From CAYUMU01 sp964445985 (GTDB taxonomy: Bacteria > Planctomycetota > Planctomycetia > Pirellulales > S012-138), in the NCBI GenBank assembly GCA_964445985.1, contig CAYUMU010000076.1, positions 1 through 31,796 of the forward strand: a stretch of DNA of 31,796 bases. The letters run 5' to 3'. The translations under genes were made by a program, and so were the position numbers. Positions 25,689 through 31,796 of the stretch are shown here, one piece after another. The notes under the pieces were generated by a model. The model worked only from the letters and a program-made list of their open reading frames with translations, was not told the DNA's origin and searched no databases. Every line of letters starts with the position of its first letter. Position 1 is the stretch's first letter.

Positions 25689-25790
25689 CTAAGCTCCGAT
25701 GTCATTGCTGTTGAGGATATCGCGACCACCACCGACGAAGCTGCGGGCATGCTCAAGAGCATCGCGATAGGTGTATAGATTGACTGTCAT
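25689..25790 (-). CDS. 33-residue small protein ahead of the cysteine-rich gene
   Basis: An ORF of 33 codons from ATG 25790 to TAG 25689-25691, starting MTVNLYTYRDALEHARSF and ending DILNSNDIGA. GGCGGAA, part of a 13-bp dyad, lies about 8 nt before the ATG, and the stop is 3 bp before the next ATG. The amphipathic helix with a glycine-rich turn looks designed, not random. It could be a real small protein or a leader peptide that couples translation of the downstream gene. Confidence 0.6.
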   Translation of the reverse strand: MTVNLYTYRDALEHARSFVGGGRDILNSNDIGA

Positions 25791-25799
25791 TATCTATTC

Positions 25800-25812
25800 C
25801 GCCAAGTTGGCG
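25800..25812. promoter_or_regulatory. 13-bp dyad CGCCAAGTTGGCG before the 33-residue ORF
   Basis: Perfect 6-bp arms around one central base, ending 9 nt upstream of the ATG at 25790. The same 14 bases (with one flanking C) occur at 26155-26168 ahead of another start. Its place next to the ribosome binding site suits an operator or a translation-control hairpin. Confidence 0.55.
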
Positions 25813-25833
25813 GTGCTTAAGACTTTTCGGCGA

Positions 25834-26142
25834 TTAGACTTCCGCGCCGTGTGCTTCGATCACCTCTTCCCGCAGCTCCTGGGTCGGACGGAGGGCGGTG
25901 GACGGGTTTGCGGTTGCATCTGGATTCCGCTGCTCGTTGATTCTCCGCCGTAACTCCTCGATCGCATCAAGATGCCGGCAAGCGGCATTGCCGCAATCAC
26001 ACTCAAGCGAATCCCCCTTGCGGCCAACCCAAAAGATGCCGTCGCTATCCTTGATCGCCCACCCTTCGCGGGATGCTTTTTCAAACAGGCCAGCCGTTAT
26101 CTTGTAAGAACGGCCGCCGTAAGTCATTGCGTAGGCTTGCAT
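25834..26142 (-). CDS. Small protein with a SWIM-type zinc finger pattern
   Basis: A 102-residue protein from ATG 26142. The first half is a small beta domain (YAMTYGGRSYKITAGLFEKA, AIKDSDGIFWVGRK) leading to LECDCGNAACRHLDAIEEL. The CDC-x4-C-x-H arrangement matches the SWIM zinc finger (CxCxnCxH), which binds DNA or proteins. The tail is charged and probably unstructured. The dyad CGCCAAGTTGGCG lies 13 nt upstream of its start, as for the 33-residue ORF that follows 43 bp downstream. It may be a regulator or an accessory factor of the same operon. Confidence 0.72.
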   Translation of the reverse strand: MQAYAMTYGGRSYKITAGLFEKASREGWAIKDSDGIFWVGRKGDSLECDCGNAACRHLDAIEELRRRINEQRNPDATANPSTALRPTQELREEVIEAHGAEV

Positions 26143-26155
26143 TAAAAATCAGCAC

Positions 26156-26168
26156 CGCCAAGTTGGCG
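26156..26168. promoter_or_regulatory. Second copy of the 13-bp dyad, before the SWIM-like gene
   Basis: Identical to the copy at 25800-25812, again placed just upstream (13 nt) of a minus-strand ATG (26142). Flanking sequence differs beyond one base, so conservation is limited to the dyad itself. Confidence 0.55.
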
Positions 26169-26265
26169 CTCTTACTGGTGAAAAGTTGGGAGCCACCATC
26201 CATTCCAAGCATCGCCTTCCATTGCGCTTGTGGTGTGGGCAGATGGCATAGCGAGGCTCATCCAC

Positions 26266-26454
26266 TTAAGCCGCGGCTGGGGTTCCGGCGTTGTCGGAAC
26301 CGGCGTCAGCGAGGGAGAGTAGCATCCTGGCGATCGCTGAGATTGCTGCATCGCTTAGCCGAACATTCGCTTCGGCATCTTCAATCTCAAGGTTAAGCGG
26401 GGCGGCTTTGGGCATGGATGGAATGGCTCGTTGCAAGACATACATTTGACACAT
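26266..26454 (-). CDS. Small acidic protein of unknown function
   Basis: A 62-residue frame from ATG 26454, or 49 residues from ATG 26415. The shorter form MPKAAPLNLEIEDAEANVRL is followed by a helix (SDAAISAIARMLLSLADA) and a short alanine-rich end. No good ribosome binding site is seen for either start. It is the first minus-strand gene left of the divergent control region at 26.5-26.7 kb, so it could be an early gene. No family recognised. Confidence 0.55.
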   Translation of the reverse strand: MCQMYVLQRAIPSMPKAAPLNLEIEDAEANVRLSDAAISAIARMLLSLADAGSDNAGTPAAA

Positions 26455-26640
26455 GTCATGCTATGAATCTGGGCCGATGCAATTCCAGATTTTTCTCGTC
26501 CACGTCTGCCGCTGACACGCTTTAGAGCGTGCAAAACCGAGGGCCTGCCAGTTCTCACATTGATCGCCACGGGTGAAAGTCTGCTGAGGTGAAGCGACGG
26601 CCGAAGATTTTTCCAGTTACGCAAACAGGTCACGGATATA

Positions 26641-26653
26641 GTCAAGTGTTGAC
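26641..26653. promoter_or_regulatory. Dyad GTCAAGTGTTGAC in the divergent control region
   Basis: Perfect 5-bp arms around three bases, 27 nt before the ATG of the helix-turn-helix gene at 26681. A second dyad (CACGCT-TTAG-AGCGTG, 26516-26531) lies in the same 226-bp region between divergent genes. Operator function is inferred from position only. Confidence 0.4.
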
Positions 26654-26680
26654 CTACATGCATAGACCCTGGAGAAAACC

Positions 26681-26893
26681 ATGGAATCGCATCTTACTAT
26701 CGGGCAGATCGCTAAGAAGACAGGCGAGCCGTTGTGGCGAGTTCGCATTGTCGTCGATTCGCTGCCCATCGACGTTCACCGGGCGGGACTTTATCGCCTG
26801 GTGCCGGCCCAATACTTGCCTCAGGTAATCGATGGCCTTAAACGCTATCCGAGGCGCCACAGTCGTCGCAAACAACAAACCACCACAACCTAA
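26681..26893 (+). CDS. Small helix-turn-helix DNA-binding protein, excisionase or regulator type
   Basis: A 70-residue basic protein from ATG 26681 with GGAGAAAA about 4 nt ahead. The N-terminal TIGQIAKKTGEPLWRVRIVV is a MerR/excisionase-like helix-turn-helix, followed by a short beta wing (HRAGLYRLVPAQYL) and a helix (PQVIDGLKRY) and a basic tail. Small proteins of this kind direct excision by integrases or act as repressors in mobile elements. It is the first plus-strand gene of the replication arm and lies beside two dyads. It is far from the recombinase gene (about 8 kb), so a role in control of replication is as likely as excision. Confidence 0.8.
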   Translation: MESHLTIGQIAKKTGEPLWRVRIVVDSLPIDVHRAGLYRLVPAQYLPQVIDGLKRYPRRHSRRKQQTTTT

Positions 26894-26940
26894 CCCCCGT
26901 CTGGCCGATGGGAGGCGGCCTTCACTAAACGAGAAAGGCC

Positions 26941-27735
26941 GTGCGGGTGACGCCGCCGGCCCTTGCTCACACTGATTTGGTCTATCCCCATACTATGCAA
27001 ACGGACTCACAGTTTTCCACCGAAGCTAGCAGTTTTACACCCGAGGCTGAGCCGACAACCAGCGAGGAGAGCCCCCCAGCGGAAGGCGAACCGGCCAGCA
27101 TGGCGTATCAGACGGCTCTGGCCCTGAGCCGCTACGGCAGGAGTATCCGCGAATGCGAGATCGCTGCTGCTAATCGCTCTCAGCCCCTGCCAGCAATCAT
27201 CAAGGGCTTGAAAGGCATCATCGGCCCCGGAAGCGCCGACAAGCAATCCAGAGGGCTCGGTGGGCTTTCTGCGGCTAAGGCGGCAATCGAGCAAGCCTGG
27301 AAGACGGGCACCATCTCTGTCTTGCCTGCCGATCTCCATCTCCGCGGTAAGTCGGTGTTGCCCTCGCCGAACCGCCACAGCGCCACCGCCAAGGAACGTC
27401 TCCTGGTCAAGGTGGTTCCTCAGGTTCGCGTTCTCGAAGTGGCTGCGGCAAAGCATAAGGCCGACATCATCGCGATCATGGACGAACTGGACAAGCTGTT
27501 TGCCGGAGCAACTGGCCGTGGCGCCAAGGAGCAGTGCCAGCTTGCCAGGAAGATGATCCAGCGAGCCTGGGATTCCTGGTCAAAGATGCGCCTGGCGGCC
27601 GAAGACAATCCCCTTCGGGGCCGAATGCCTCACGAGCAGAAGCGCCGCAAGACGCTGAAAGCATGGCGACGGGATTTCACTTCGCGTACTAAGCCGGCCG
27701 GGATCGCCAAGCGGAAAGGATCGGCTACGAAATGA
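26941..27735 (+). CDS. Unknown basic protein linked to the primase-helicase
   Basis: A 264-residue protein from GTG 26941, supported by AGAAAGG just ahead; an ATG at 26995 is in frame without such a site. The first 50 residues are acidic and low in complexity. Then come MAYQTALALSRYGRSIRECE, LPAIIKGLKGII, AKAAIEQAWKTGTISVLPAD and a basic C-terminus (HEQKRRKTLKAWRRDFTSRT). The last part could bind nucleic acid. Its stop overlaps the start of the primase-helicase as ATGA, so the two are made together and may work together in replication. No family recognised. Confidence 0.75.
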   Translation: MRVTPPALAHTDLVYPHTMQTDSQFSTEASSFTPEAEPTTSEESPPAEGEPASMAYQTALALSRYGRSIRECEIAAANRSQPLPAIIKGLKGIIGPGSADKQSRGLGGLSAAKAAIEQAWKTGTISVLPADLHLRGKSVLPSPNRHSATAKERLLVKVVPQVRVLEVAAAKHKADIIAIMDELDKLFAGATGRGAKEQCQLARKMIQRAWDSWSKMRLAAEDNPLRGRMPHEQKRRKTLKAWRRDFTSRTKPAGIAKRKGSATK

Positions 27736-29753
27736 TCTGTACAACTCAAGCCCCACCGGCTTGCATTTCAATTCTCGCCGACCGCAAGCGATGGGTTCAC
27801 TGGAAGCTAAATGGGACGAGGAAGGTTCCGGTTAATATCAACGGATCGCGAATTAATTGTCACGATTCCGAAAACTGGCTCGACCATGCCAGCGTTTGCA
27901 AGGCTTTCAACCCCAACAAGCACAGTGGCATAGGGTTCGTCTTTGCCAAGGGCGATGGCCTGACCGGCATCGATCTGGATGGCTGCCGGAATCCCGAGAC
28001 AGGGGAACTCGACGATTGGGCTGAGGAAATCGTTATCGATTTCAACTCGTACACCGAAGTCTCGCCAAGCGGTACTGGCGTCAAGATTTATTGCATAGGT
28101 GTGAGGCTCAGTGGAGACGAATTCCTGCTAAAGGTCAGTATTGGGGAGCCCAAAAAGAAGGGCGGCAAGGCTCCGGGTATCGAAGTCTATAGCGAACGCC
28201 AGTTCTTTACCTTCACGGGAAAAGCCCTCGACTCCGTTTCGACTGAGGTGGAGCCACGGCAACTGAAGATAGAAGCTTTGTGTGAGCGGTATCTCCGCAG
28301 GCCAGAGCGTCCAAAGAATCCCCAGCCATCAGCACTCCCTGAACCTGTTGACGGTGAACGGAAGATAAAGTGCGCTCGTGCCTATGTTGCCAAGATGCCG
28401 GAGGCGATACAGGGCTCCAACGGGAGCGGCTCCACGTTCTCCGTCGCCTGCTTCTTGGTTCGTGATCTCAATTTGACTCCCGAGCAAGCGATGCCGGTGA
28501 TGCTGGAATACAACGATCGCTGCCAGCCGCCTTGGGAGCAGAGGGACTTGGAAAAGAAGCTCAGGGACGCCGACAAATTCGATGGCCCACGAGGCACCAA
28601 ACTGCTGCTTGAGCCCCGAAGGGAAGACGCCGACCGCAGCCCCACAGATTCACAACCAGCCACCCATAGCCACTCTGACGAGCGTAGCAAACCGATTAGC
28701 CATGCCGCAACCAGCGATCCAGCAGTCGGCGAGCGTCCTGCCCGTAGACTCAAATGTTACCCATTGTCGGAGTGGTGTGCCGGAGAGGAGGCGGAGACCT
28801 CGTGGGTGGTGGACGGAATTGCGGGAAAGCACCTCATCACGCTTCTCGTTGCGGGGCCAAGGGTCGGAAAAACGACGCTTATATCGCACATATTGGAAAA
28901 AACCAAGGATGGAGGTTTTGTGGCGAACTACGAGGTCATGCCCTGTCGGGTGCTAATGGCTTCCGAGGAACCAAAGAACATCTGGGAAGACCGCAGGGGG
29001 AAGGTTAGCCTCGGTGACAATGTGTGCGTTATCGACCCGAAAACCCTGAATGGGAGCCTATGCCGTCCCACCATGGAAGAGTGGATTGAGAATGTTGACA
29101 TGATTGCAGCAGAGGCGGTGGGGGGGGGGTACGATCTGGTTATCATCGATACCTTTCAAAGCTTTGGGCCGGCAGTAAACGAGAACGACTCAAGCATGGG
29201 CGATGCGATGAGAGTGCTGAAGCGTATCTCCTCCAAGGGGATCGCCGTCATCGTCGTTCACCACGCATCTAAAGTCACCAAGGATAGTCATGTGGGGCAA
29301 GCGAGCCGCGGCCACAACTCCTTTATAGGGGCTTCTGAAATTTGCGTGGAGCTTGGGCGGTACAAGACCAATAGTGCTTCCGATCCCCGCAGAAAAGTAT
29401 CGATACTATCAAAGTTAATCTCCCGCGATGATGTAATAGAACTCGTCGATGGCGGCTACGTGGAGTGGCATCCAAAACAGAGCGGAAAAGACAAGCCTGG
29501 TGACTCTGTAGCGACGACTGGGGATGACAAGATGGAGCAGGCAATCACAAGCATCTTGCTCAAACCAGAGGCGGCCGGCAAATACATCAAAGCCGACCTT
29601 GCCGTGGCGCTCGGCGTGAAACCAAACGATAGGCGTTTCATGCGAGTCTTCAAGAGGATGGATGATGCTGGCAAAATCAAAGGCAGTGAGATTGTCAGGA
29701 AAGGCAAGGAGTGTCGGGCGCTCGCGATTGACGAGTTGGCCACATCCGCCTAG
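27732..29753 (+). CDS. Primase-helicase replication protein (Prim-Pol-like N-terminus, RecA-like C-terminus)
   Basis: A 673-residue protein. The N-terminal part fits an archaeo-eukaryotic primase/NrS-1 polymerase-like fold: GIGFVFAKGDGLTGIDLDGC (D81, D83), YTEVSPSGTGVKIYC and GIEVYSERQFFTFTG. A linker with MLEYNDRCQPPWEQRDLEKK is typical of primase C-terminal regions. The C-terminal ATPase has Walker A GPRVGKTT (375-382), Walker B DLVIIDTF (468-475) and a VIVVHHASK motif, as in RepA/AAA_25 hexameric helicases. Such fusions start replication of phages and plasmids. A short region near 301-335 is low in complexity. The structured repeat region directly downstream may be its origin. Confidence 0.9.
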   Translation: MICTTQAPPACISILADRKRWVHWKLNGTRKVPVNINGSRINCHDSENWLDHASVCKAFNPNKHSGIGFVFAKGDGLTGIDLDGCRNPETGELDDWAEEIVIDFNSYTEVSPSGTGVKIYCIGVRLSGDEFLLKVSIGEPKKKGGKAPGIEVYSERQFFTFTGKALDSVSTEVEPRQLKIEALCERYLRRPERPKNPQPSALPEPVDGERKIKCARAYVAKMPEAIQGSNGSGSTFSVACFLVRDLNLTPEQAMPVMLEYNDRCQPPWEQRDLEKKLRDADKFDGPRGTKLLLEPRREDADRSPTDSQPATHSHSDERSKPISHAATSDPAVGERPARRLKCYPLSEWCAGEEAETSWVVDGIAGKHLITLLVAGPRVGKTTLISHILEKTKDGGFVANYEVMPCRVLMASEEPKNIWEDRRGKVSLGDNVCVIDPKTLNGSLCRPTMEEWIENVDMIAAEAVGGGYDLVIIDTFQSFGPAVNENDSSMGDAMRVLKRISSKGIAVIVVHHASKVTKDSHVGQASRGHNSFIGASEICVELGRYKTNSASDPRRKVSILSKLISRDDVIELVDGGYVEWHPKQSGKDKPGDSVATTGDDKMEQAITSILLKPEAAGKYIKADLAVALGVKPNDRRFMRVFKRMDDAGKIKGSEIVRKGKECRALAIDELATSA

Positions 29754-30107
29754 ATGATTCGCGTCTCCGGCCTGCATTGCCCTGGTCAAGGAACGGCTGG
29801 GGCTGCGACCATCGCCTACCTGTTTAGGTTCGGTGGGCGTGACTGCTCACGCTGCGCGGGCGGTCGCACATCTAAAGGGGAGCAGATGCTCTCTGGATTC
29901 CGAGCGAGAACGACAGATCGCTGGAGCTACTCTGTGCTGGCGCTGCTGACCCTCATAAGGGGGAGCAGTTCCGGGAGTGCGGCATGCCATCCAAGGGGGT
30001 GTCACGGCTTGCCATCCGGCTCGATCCGAACCTTCCCCCCATCTCCTCAAGAGGCTTGCCGTGGCCGAAGCCAAGTTATTAGCCACCCAGAGCGTTTTCA
30101 GTGGTTT

Positions 30108-30323
30108 ATAGCCCAGGGGGGGTATGTTGTTCACGTTCACATGTTCACACTTAAAGCGCGAATTGTGAACGTGAATCACAGCATCGTTCACGTTCACATG
30201 TTCACACGCCCCCTATAGGGGCAGTGTGTGTGAACTGTGAACTTGGTGTAACGAGTGCGCGGGGTTGTGAAGAAGAACCAGCGCGACTGAGCGAATCTAC
30301 TTCTTTACCCCCCCCTGGGCTAT
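30108..30323. repeat. 17-bp inverted repeat framing the hexamer array
   Basis: ATAGCCCAGGGGGGGTA at 30108-30124 recurs inverted at 30306-30323 (TACCCCCCCCTGGGCTAT, one C longer in the run). The arms enclose about 180 bp that contains all the GTTCAC/GTGAAC hexamers. The arrangement suggests a discrete module, either a mobile cassette or the borders of an origin. Confidence 0.7.
30129..30242. repeat. GTTCAC/GTGAAC hexamer array with hairpin, candidate origin or operator
   Basis: A 22-nt unit made of GTTCAC, GTTCAC, AT, GTTCAC, AC is present twice without mismatch, at 30129-30150 and 30186-30207. The opposite orientation GTGAAC occurs at 30165, 30230 and 30237, with a near copy at 30171. That is nine exact hexamers in 114 bp. 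The second unit ends in GTTCACAC, which can pair with GTGTGAAC at 30228-30235, enclosing a nested hairpin GCCCC-CTATA-GGGGC (30208-30222). Direct iterons plus a hairpin just after a primase-helicase gene are what a replication origin would look like; an operator cluster is the alternative. Confidence 0.75.
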
Positions 30324-30594
30324 CCAGGCGTTTAACTTTGAAAGATGCATGCCGAACAGCACCGCCAAAACAGCCCAAATTCACATGAGAGGGATCTGAA
30401 CGCAGCAAGCGCAATAGTGATATTGACTTGTGATCTGAAAGATGGCATCAGGGCGCTCTATCAGTAATCGCAGTGTCAGTTTCGGCCGTTATGCAGTTCC
30501 AAAAGGGCGTCCCCCCAGTGGAAGGTCATCACAGGGGCCGCGACTCGTGCCTTACCCGAACCACCCGCCCGCCTCTAACCACCGGACAGGCTCG

Positions 30595-30859
30595 CTGGCG
30601 GCATGCCCGATCCCCAGGGGCAAAACGAGTCGTCCCGGCCCGTCGCAATGCGTGAGCGAGGCTGCCTCGCGTTCTGGTGCCCACTGGCGGCATGCCGGAA
30701 GGTCATAGCTCCCGACAACTGGCGGCATGCCGTATCATGCACCCACCGCTGGTACCCGAAGCAGTTGGGCCATTTCTGCGCGTAGAAACGCGTTCAGCGA
30801 TCCGCTGGAAGGATGTTGTCATGCTGGCCCCAGCTTCCGGCAGCAACTGGCGGCATGCC
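30595..30859. repeat. Cluster of ACTGGCGGCATGCC repeats left of the resolvase gene
   Basis: Exact or near-exact copies lie at 30595-30607 (lacks the first A), 30683-30696, 30718-30731 and 30846-30859, all in plus orientation; a shorter relative GCGGCATGCC is at 29979-29988. The copies at 30683 and 30846 stay alike for nine more bases (GGAAG-R-TCAT). The end GGCATGCC is itself a palindrome. They do not sit in a coding frame. Binding sites for the neighbouring resolvase or for a replication protein are the most likely readings. Confidence 0.75.
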
Positions 30860-30948
30860 GGAAGATCATCGGCATGGGCGCGGCTCCCCCGTGCGTTTCC
30901 ACGCGTTGAAACCACTCTCTGCCCCAGCAGCTCGCCGCCCAGACAACC

Positions 30949-31533
30949 TCACACTGTCTTCAAGTAACGGATCACCGTTCGCCGGCTGACGCCCAGCGCC
31001 GTTGCCACCTCGTCGTGGCTCAGCCCCTGCTCAACCAACTTCCTTGCCCGCTCTGGCTCGCCCTTCGTGGTTCCGGCTTGTCGCCCCCGGTAGACGCCCC
31101 GCTCCCTGGCAACCTCGATCCCGACCCGCTGCCGCTCCCGGCGAGTCTCTTGTTCCATCTCCGCCACGCCCAGCAGCACCGCGGCCAGCATCTTGCCCAC
31201 GGTCCCGTTGAAGTCGATAAGCTGGGTCACAGCCACCACGCGTAGCCCACGCTCACACCAATCGCACAGCACGTTGATGCCGTCGCGCAGCTTGCGGGAT
31301 AACCGGTCAAGCTTATAGACCACCACGGTTCCGATCTCACCCCGGAACACGTCCCCCTGTAGACGCTCAAAAGCTGGGCGGTTTAGCTTGTCGCCGCTCT
31401 CCTTGTCCACGTACCAACGGACACTGGCGGCATCAATGCCATTGCCGGCCAGCCACCGCTCTACCTCCCGGCGCTGCCCGGCTTCATTCTGCCCCACGGT
31501 GGAAACTCTGATATAGCACGCAAAATACTTCAT
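30949..31533 (-). CDS. Small serine resolvase/invertase
   Basis: A 194-residue enzyme from ATG 31533 (the frame is open to 31551). The catalytic domain is complete: MKYFACYIRVSTVGQNEAGQ with the nucleophile serine in RVS, then the conserved VVVYKLDRLSRKLRDG and the long E helix (LLGVAEMEQETRRERQRVGI). The C-terminal helix-turn-helix (LSHDEVATALGVSRRTVIRY) binds DNA. This is the size and layout of Tn3-type resolvases and Hin-type invertases, which resolve dimers or flip segments. Repeats of ACTGGCGGCATGC on both sides may be its sites. It is a second, separate serine recombinase in the element, beside the large one at 17064-18890. Confidence 0.92.
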   Translation of the reverse strand: MKYFACYIRVSTVGQNEAGQRREVERWLAGNGIDAASVRWYVDKESGDKLNRPAFERLQGDVFRGEIGTVVVYKLDRLSRKLRDGINVLCDWCERGLRVVAVTQLIDFNGTVGKMLAAVLLGVAEMEQETRRERQRVGIEVARERGVYRGRQAGTTKGEPERARKLVEQGLSHDEVATALGVSRRTVIRYLKTV

Positions 31534-31703
31534 GGCGATGGCTCCGTTCACAATGTGTGAGAACTCAGTGACAGATAGAGTAGACTCAATATGTCACACT
31601 CAAACAAACGGAATAGAGGCTTAAAACCTAGCGAAAGCGAGCCCGCCGAAAGAGCGGCCCTAATTGTCACACCGCGACCTATGCCAATCATCACGCACCG
31701 GCC

Positions 31704-31741
31704 ACTGGCGGCATGCGATGATAGGGGCACTGGCGGCATGC
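31704..31741. repeat. Two ACTGGCGGCATGC repeats right of the resolvase gene
   Basis: Copies at 31704-31716 and 31729-31741 lie 25 bp apart in the same orientation as the left cluster, 170 bp upstream of the resolvase start. The final C of the left-cluster unit is replaced by G in both. With the left cluster they flank the resolvase gene. The 25-bp spacing puts the two copies on roughly the same side of the helix after just over two turns. Confidence 0.7.
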
Positions 31742-31796
31742 GGTAGCTAGTGAGCGTCGGGAAATGGCTTTGAGCGGGCGTTTTGCGGGGTGGCCG

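Larger units (their letters stand above)
29754..30948. other. Repeat-rich region without a convincing gene
   Basis: About 1.2 kb between the primase-helicase and the resolvase. Open frames here (for example 29754-30218 on the plus strand) are rich in arginine, serine and proline and translate the repeats, so I do not accept them. The region holds the hexamer array, the framing inverted repeat, the first ACTGGCGGCATGCC repeats, and a weak repetition of AAGGGG(G)AGCAG at about 29875-29970. It looks like a control or replication region. Confidence 0.6.
17215..31796. mobile_element. Integrated element, left end at the recombinase, right end outside the window
   Basis: The left boundary is set by the point, about 17212-17220, where dehydrogenase likeness ends and the recombinase gene begins. 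From there to the window end no host-type gene is seen: instead there is a large serine recombinase, a helix-turn-helix regulator, primase-helicase, OLD nuclease, small resolvase and many orphan genes. No 5' part of the dehydrogenase appears, so the right attachment site lies beyond 31796. No structural phage, terminase or conjugation gene is recognised in this part. Type (phage, satellite, integrative plasmid) is undecided. Confidence 0.75.

Noticed and set aside
29754..30218. A 154-codon open frame after the primase-helicase gene
   Set aside because: Its translation is rich in arginine, glycine and serine and ends in the translated hexamer repeats (VHVHMFT twice). No domain or good ribosome binding site is seen.
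30595..30859. A CRISPR array made of the 14-bp repeats
   Set aside because: The repeats are too short, the spacing is irregular (88, 35 and 128 bp between starts) and no cas gene is present.
30442..30967. Plus-strand open frames in the repeat region
   Set aside because: They translate the ACTGGCGGCATGCC repeats as WRHAG-type peptides and have no other protein-like content.

Overview
The window looks like planctomycete DNA (Pirellulales-like is the best guess). It carries a planctomycete-type cytochrome protein with DUF1549 and DUF1553 domains beside a DUF1501 Tat-exported protein, a second DUF1501 fragment, a formylglycine-type sulfatase, many secreted proteins of unknown function, and REP-like palindromes. 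A run of ten Ns at 16999-17008 shows that this is a scaffold, so the link between left and right parts is by scaffolding, not continuous reading.

Left part (1-16998), host-type genes. A possible oxidative cassette comes first: a ferritin-like diiron protein (201-1217, minus), a divergent alpha/beta-hydrolase-like protein (1673-2656), a Rieske oxygenase (2697-3782) and a secreted, membrane-anchored NTF2-like protein (3785-4423). Next is the DUF1549/DUF1553 and DUF1501 pair (4866-8933). A five-gene minus-strand run follows (14572 down to 9037): DUF4019-like protein, secreted unknown, DUF2314-ankyrin protein, HEAT-repeat protein, secreted unknown. A sulfatase (15107-16834) and the last 41 codons of a DUF1501-like protein (minus) close the left contig.

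Right part (17009-31796), an integrated mobile element. A large serine recombinase (minus, stop at 17064) runs in a shifted frame into the 3' end of a D-2-hydroxyacid dehydrogenase gene (17035 to about 17217). The dehydrogenase is therefore the probable target, and the element starts near 17215 and leaves the window on the right. Its minus-strand arm holds a strong terminator, a three-gene overlapping operon (one protein with an internal duplication and two possibly HEPN/DUF4145-like small proteins), an OLD-family ATPase-TOPRIM nuclease, and a group of small genes around a cysteine-rich protein, including a 33-residue ORF and a SWIM-finger-like protein. Two of these genes have the same 13-bp dyad just before the start codon.

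The plus-strand arm starts from a divergent promoter region at 26.5-26.7 kb: a small helix-turn-helix protein (excisionase or regulator type), an unknown 264-residue protein, and a primase-helicase. Behind it lies about 1.2 kb without a convincing gene. It contains a dense array of GTTCAC/GTGAAC hexamers with a hairpin, framed by a 17-bp inverted repeat (a candidate replication origin), and then repeats of ACTGGCGGCATGCC that lie on both sides of a small serine resolvase gene. Inside the window no capsid, portal, terminase, or conjugation genes were recognised. The element therefore reads as a self-replicating integrative element or phage satellite whose remainder lies outside.
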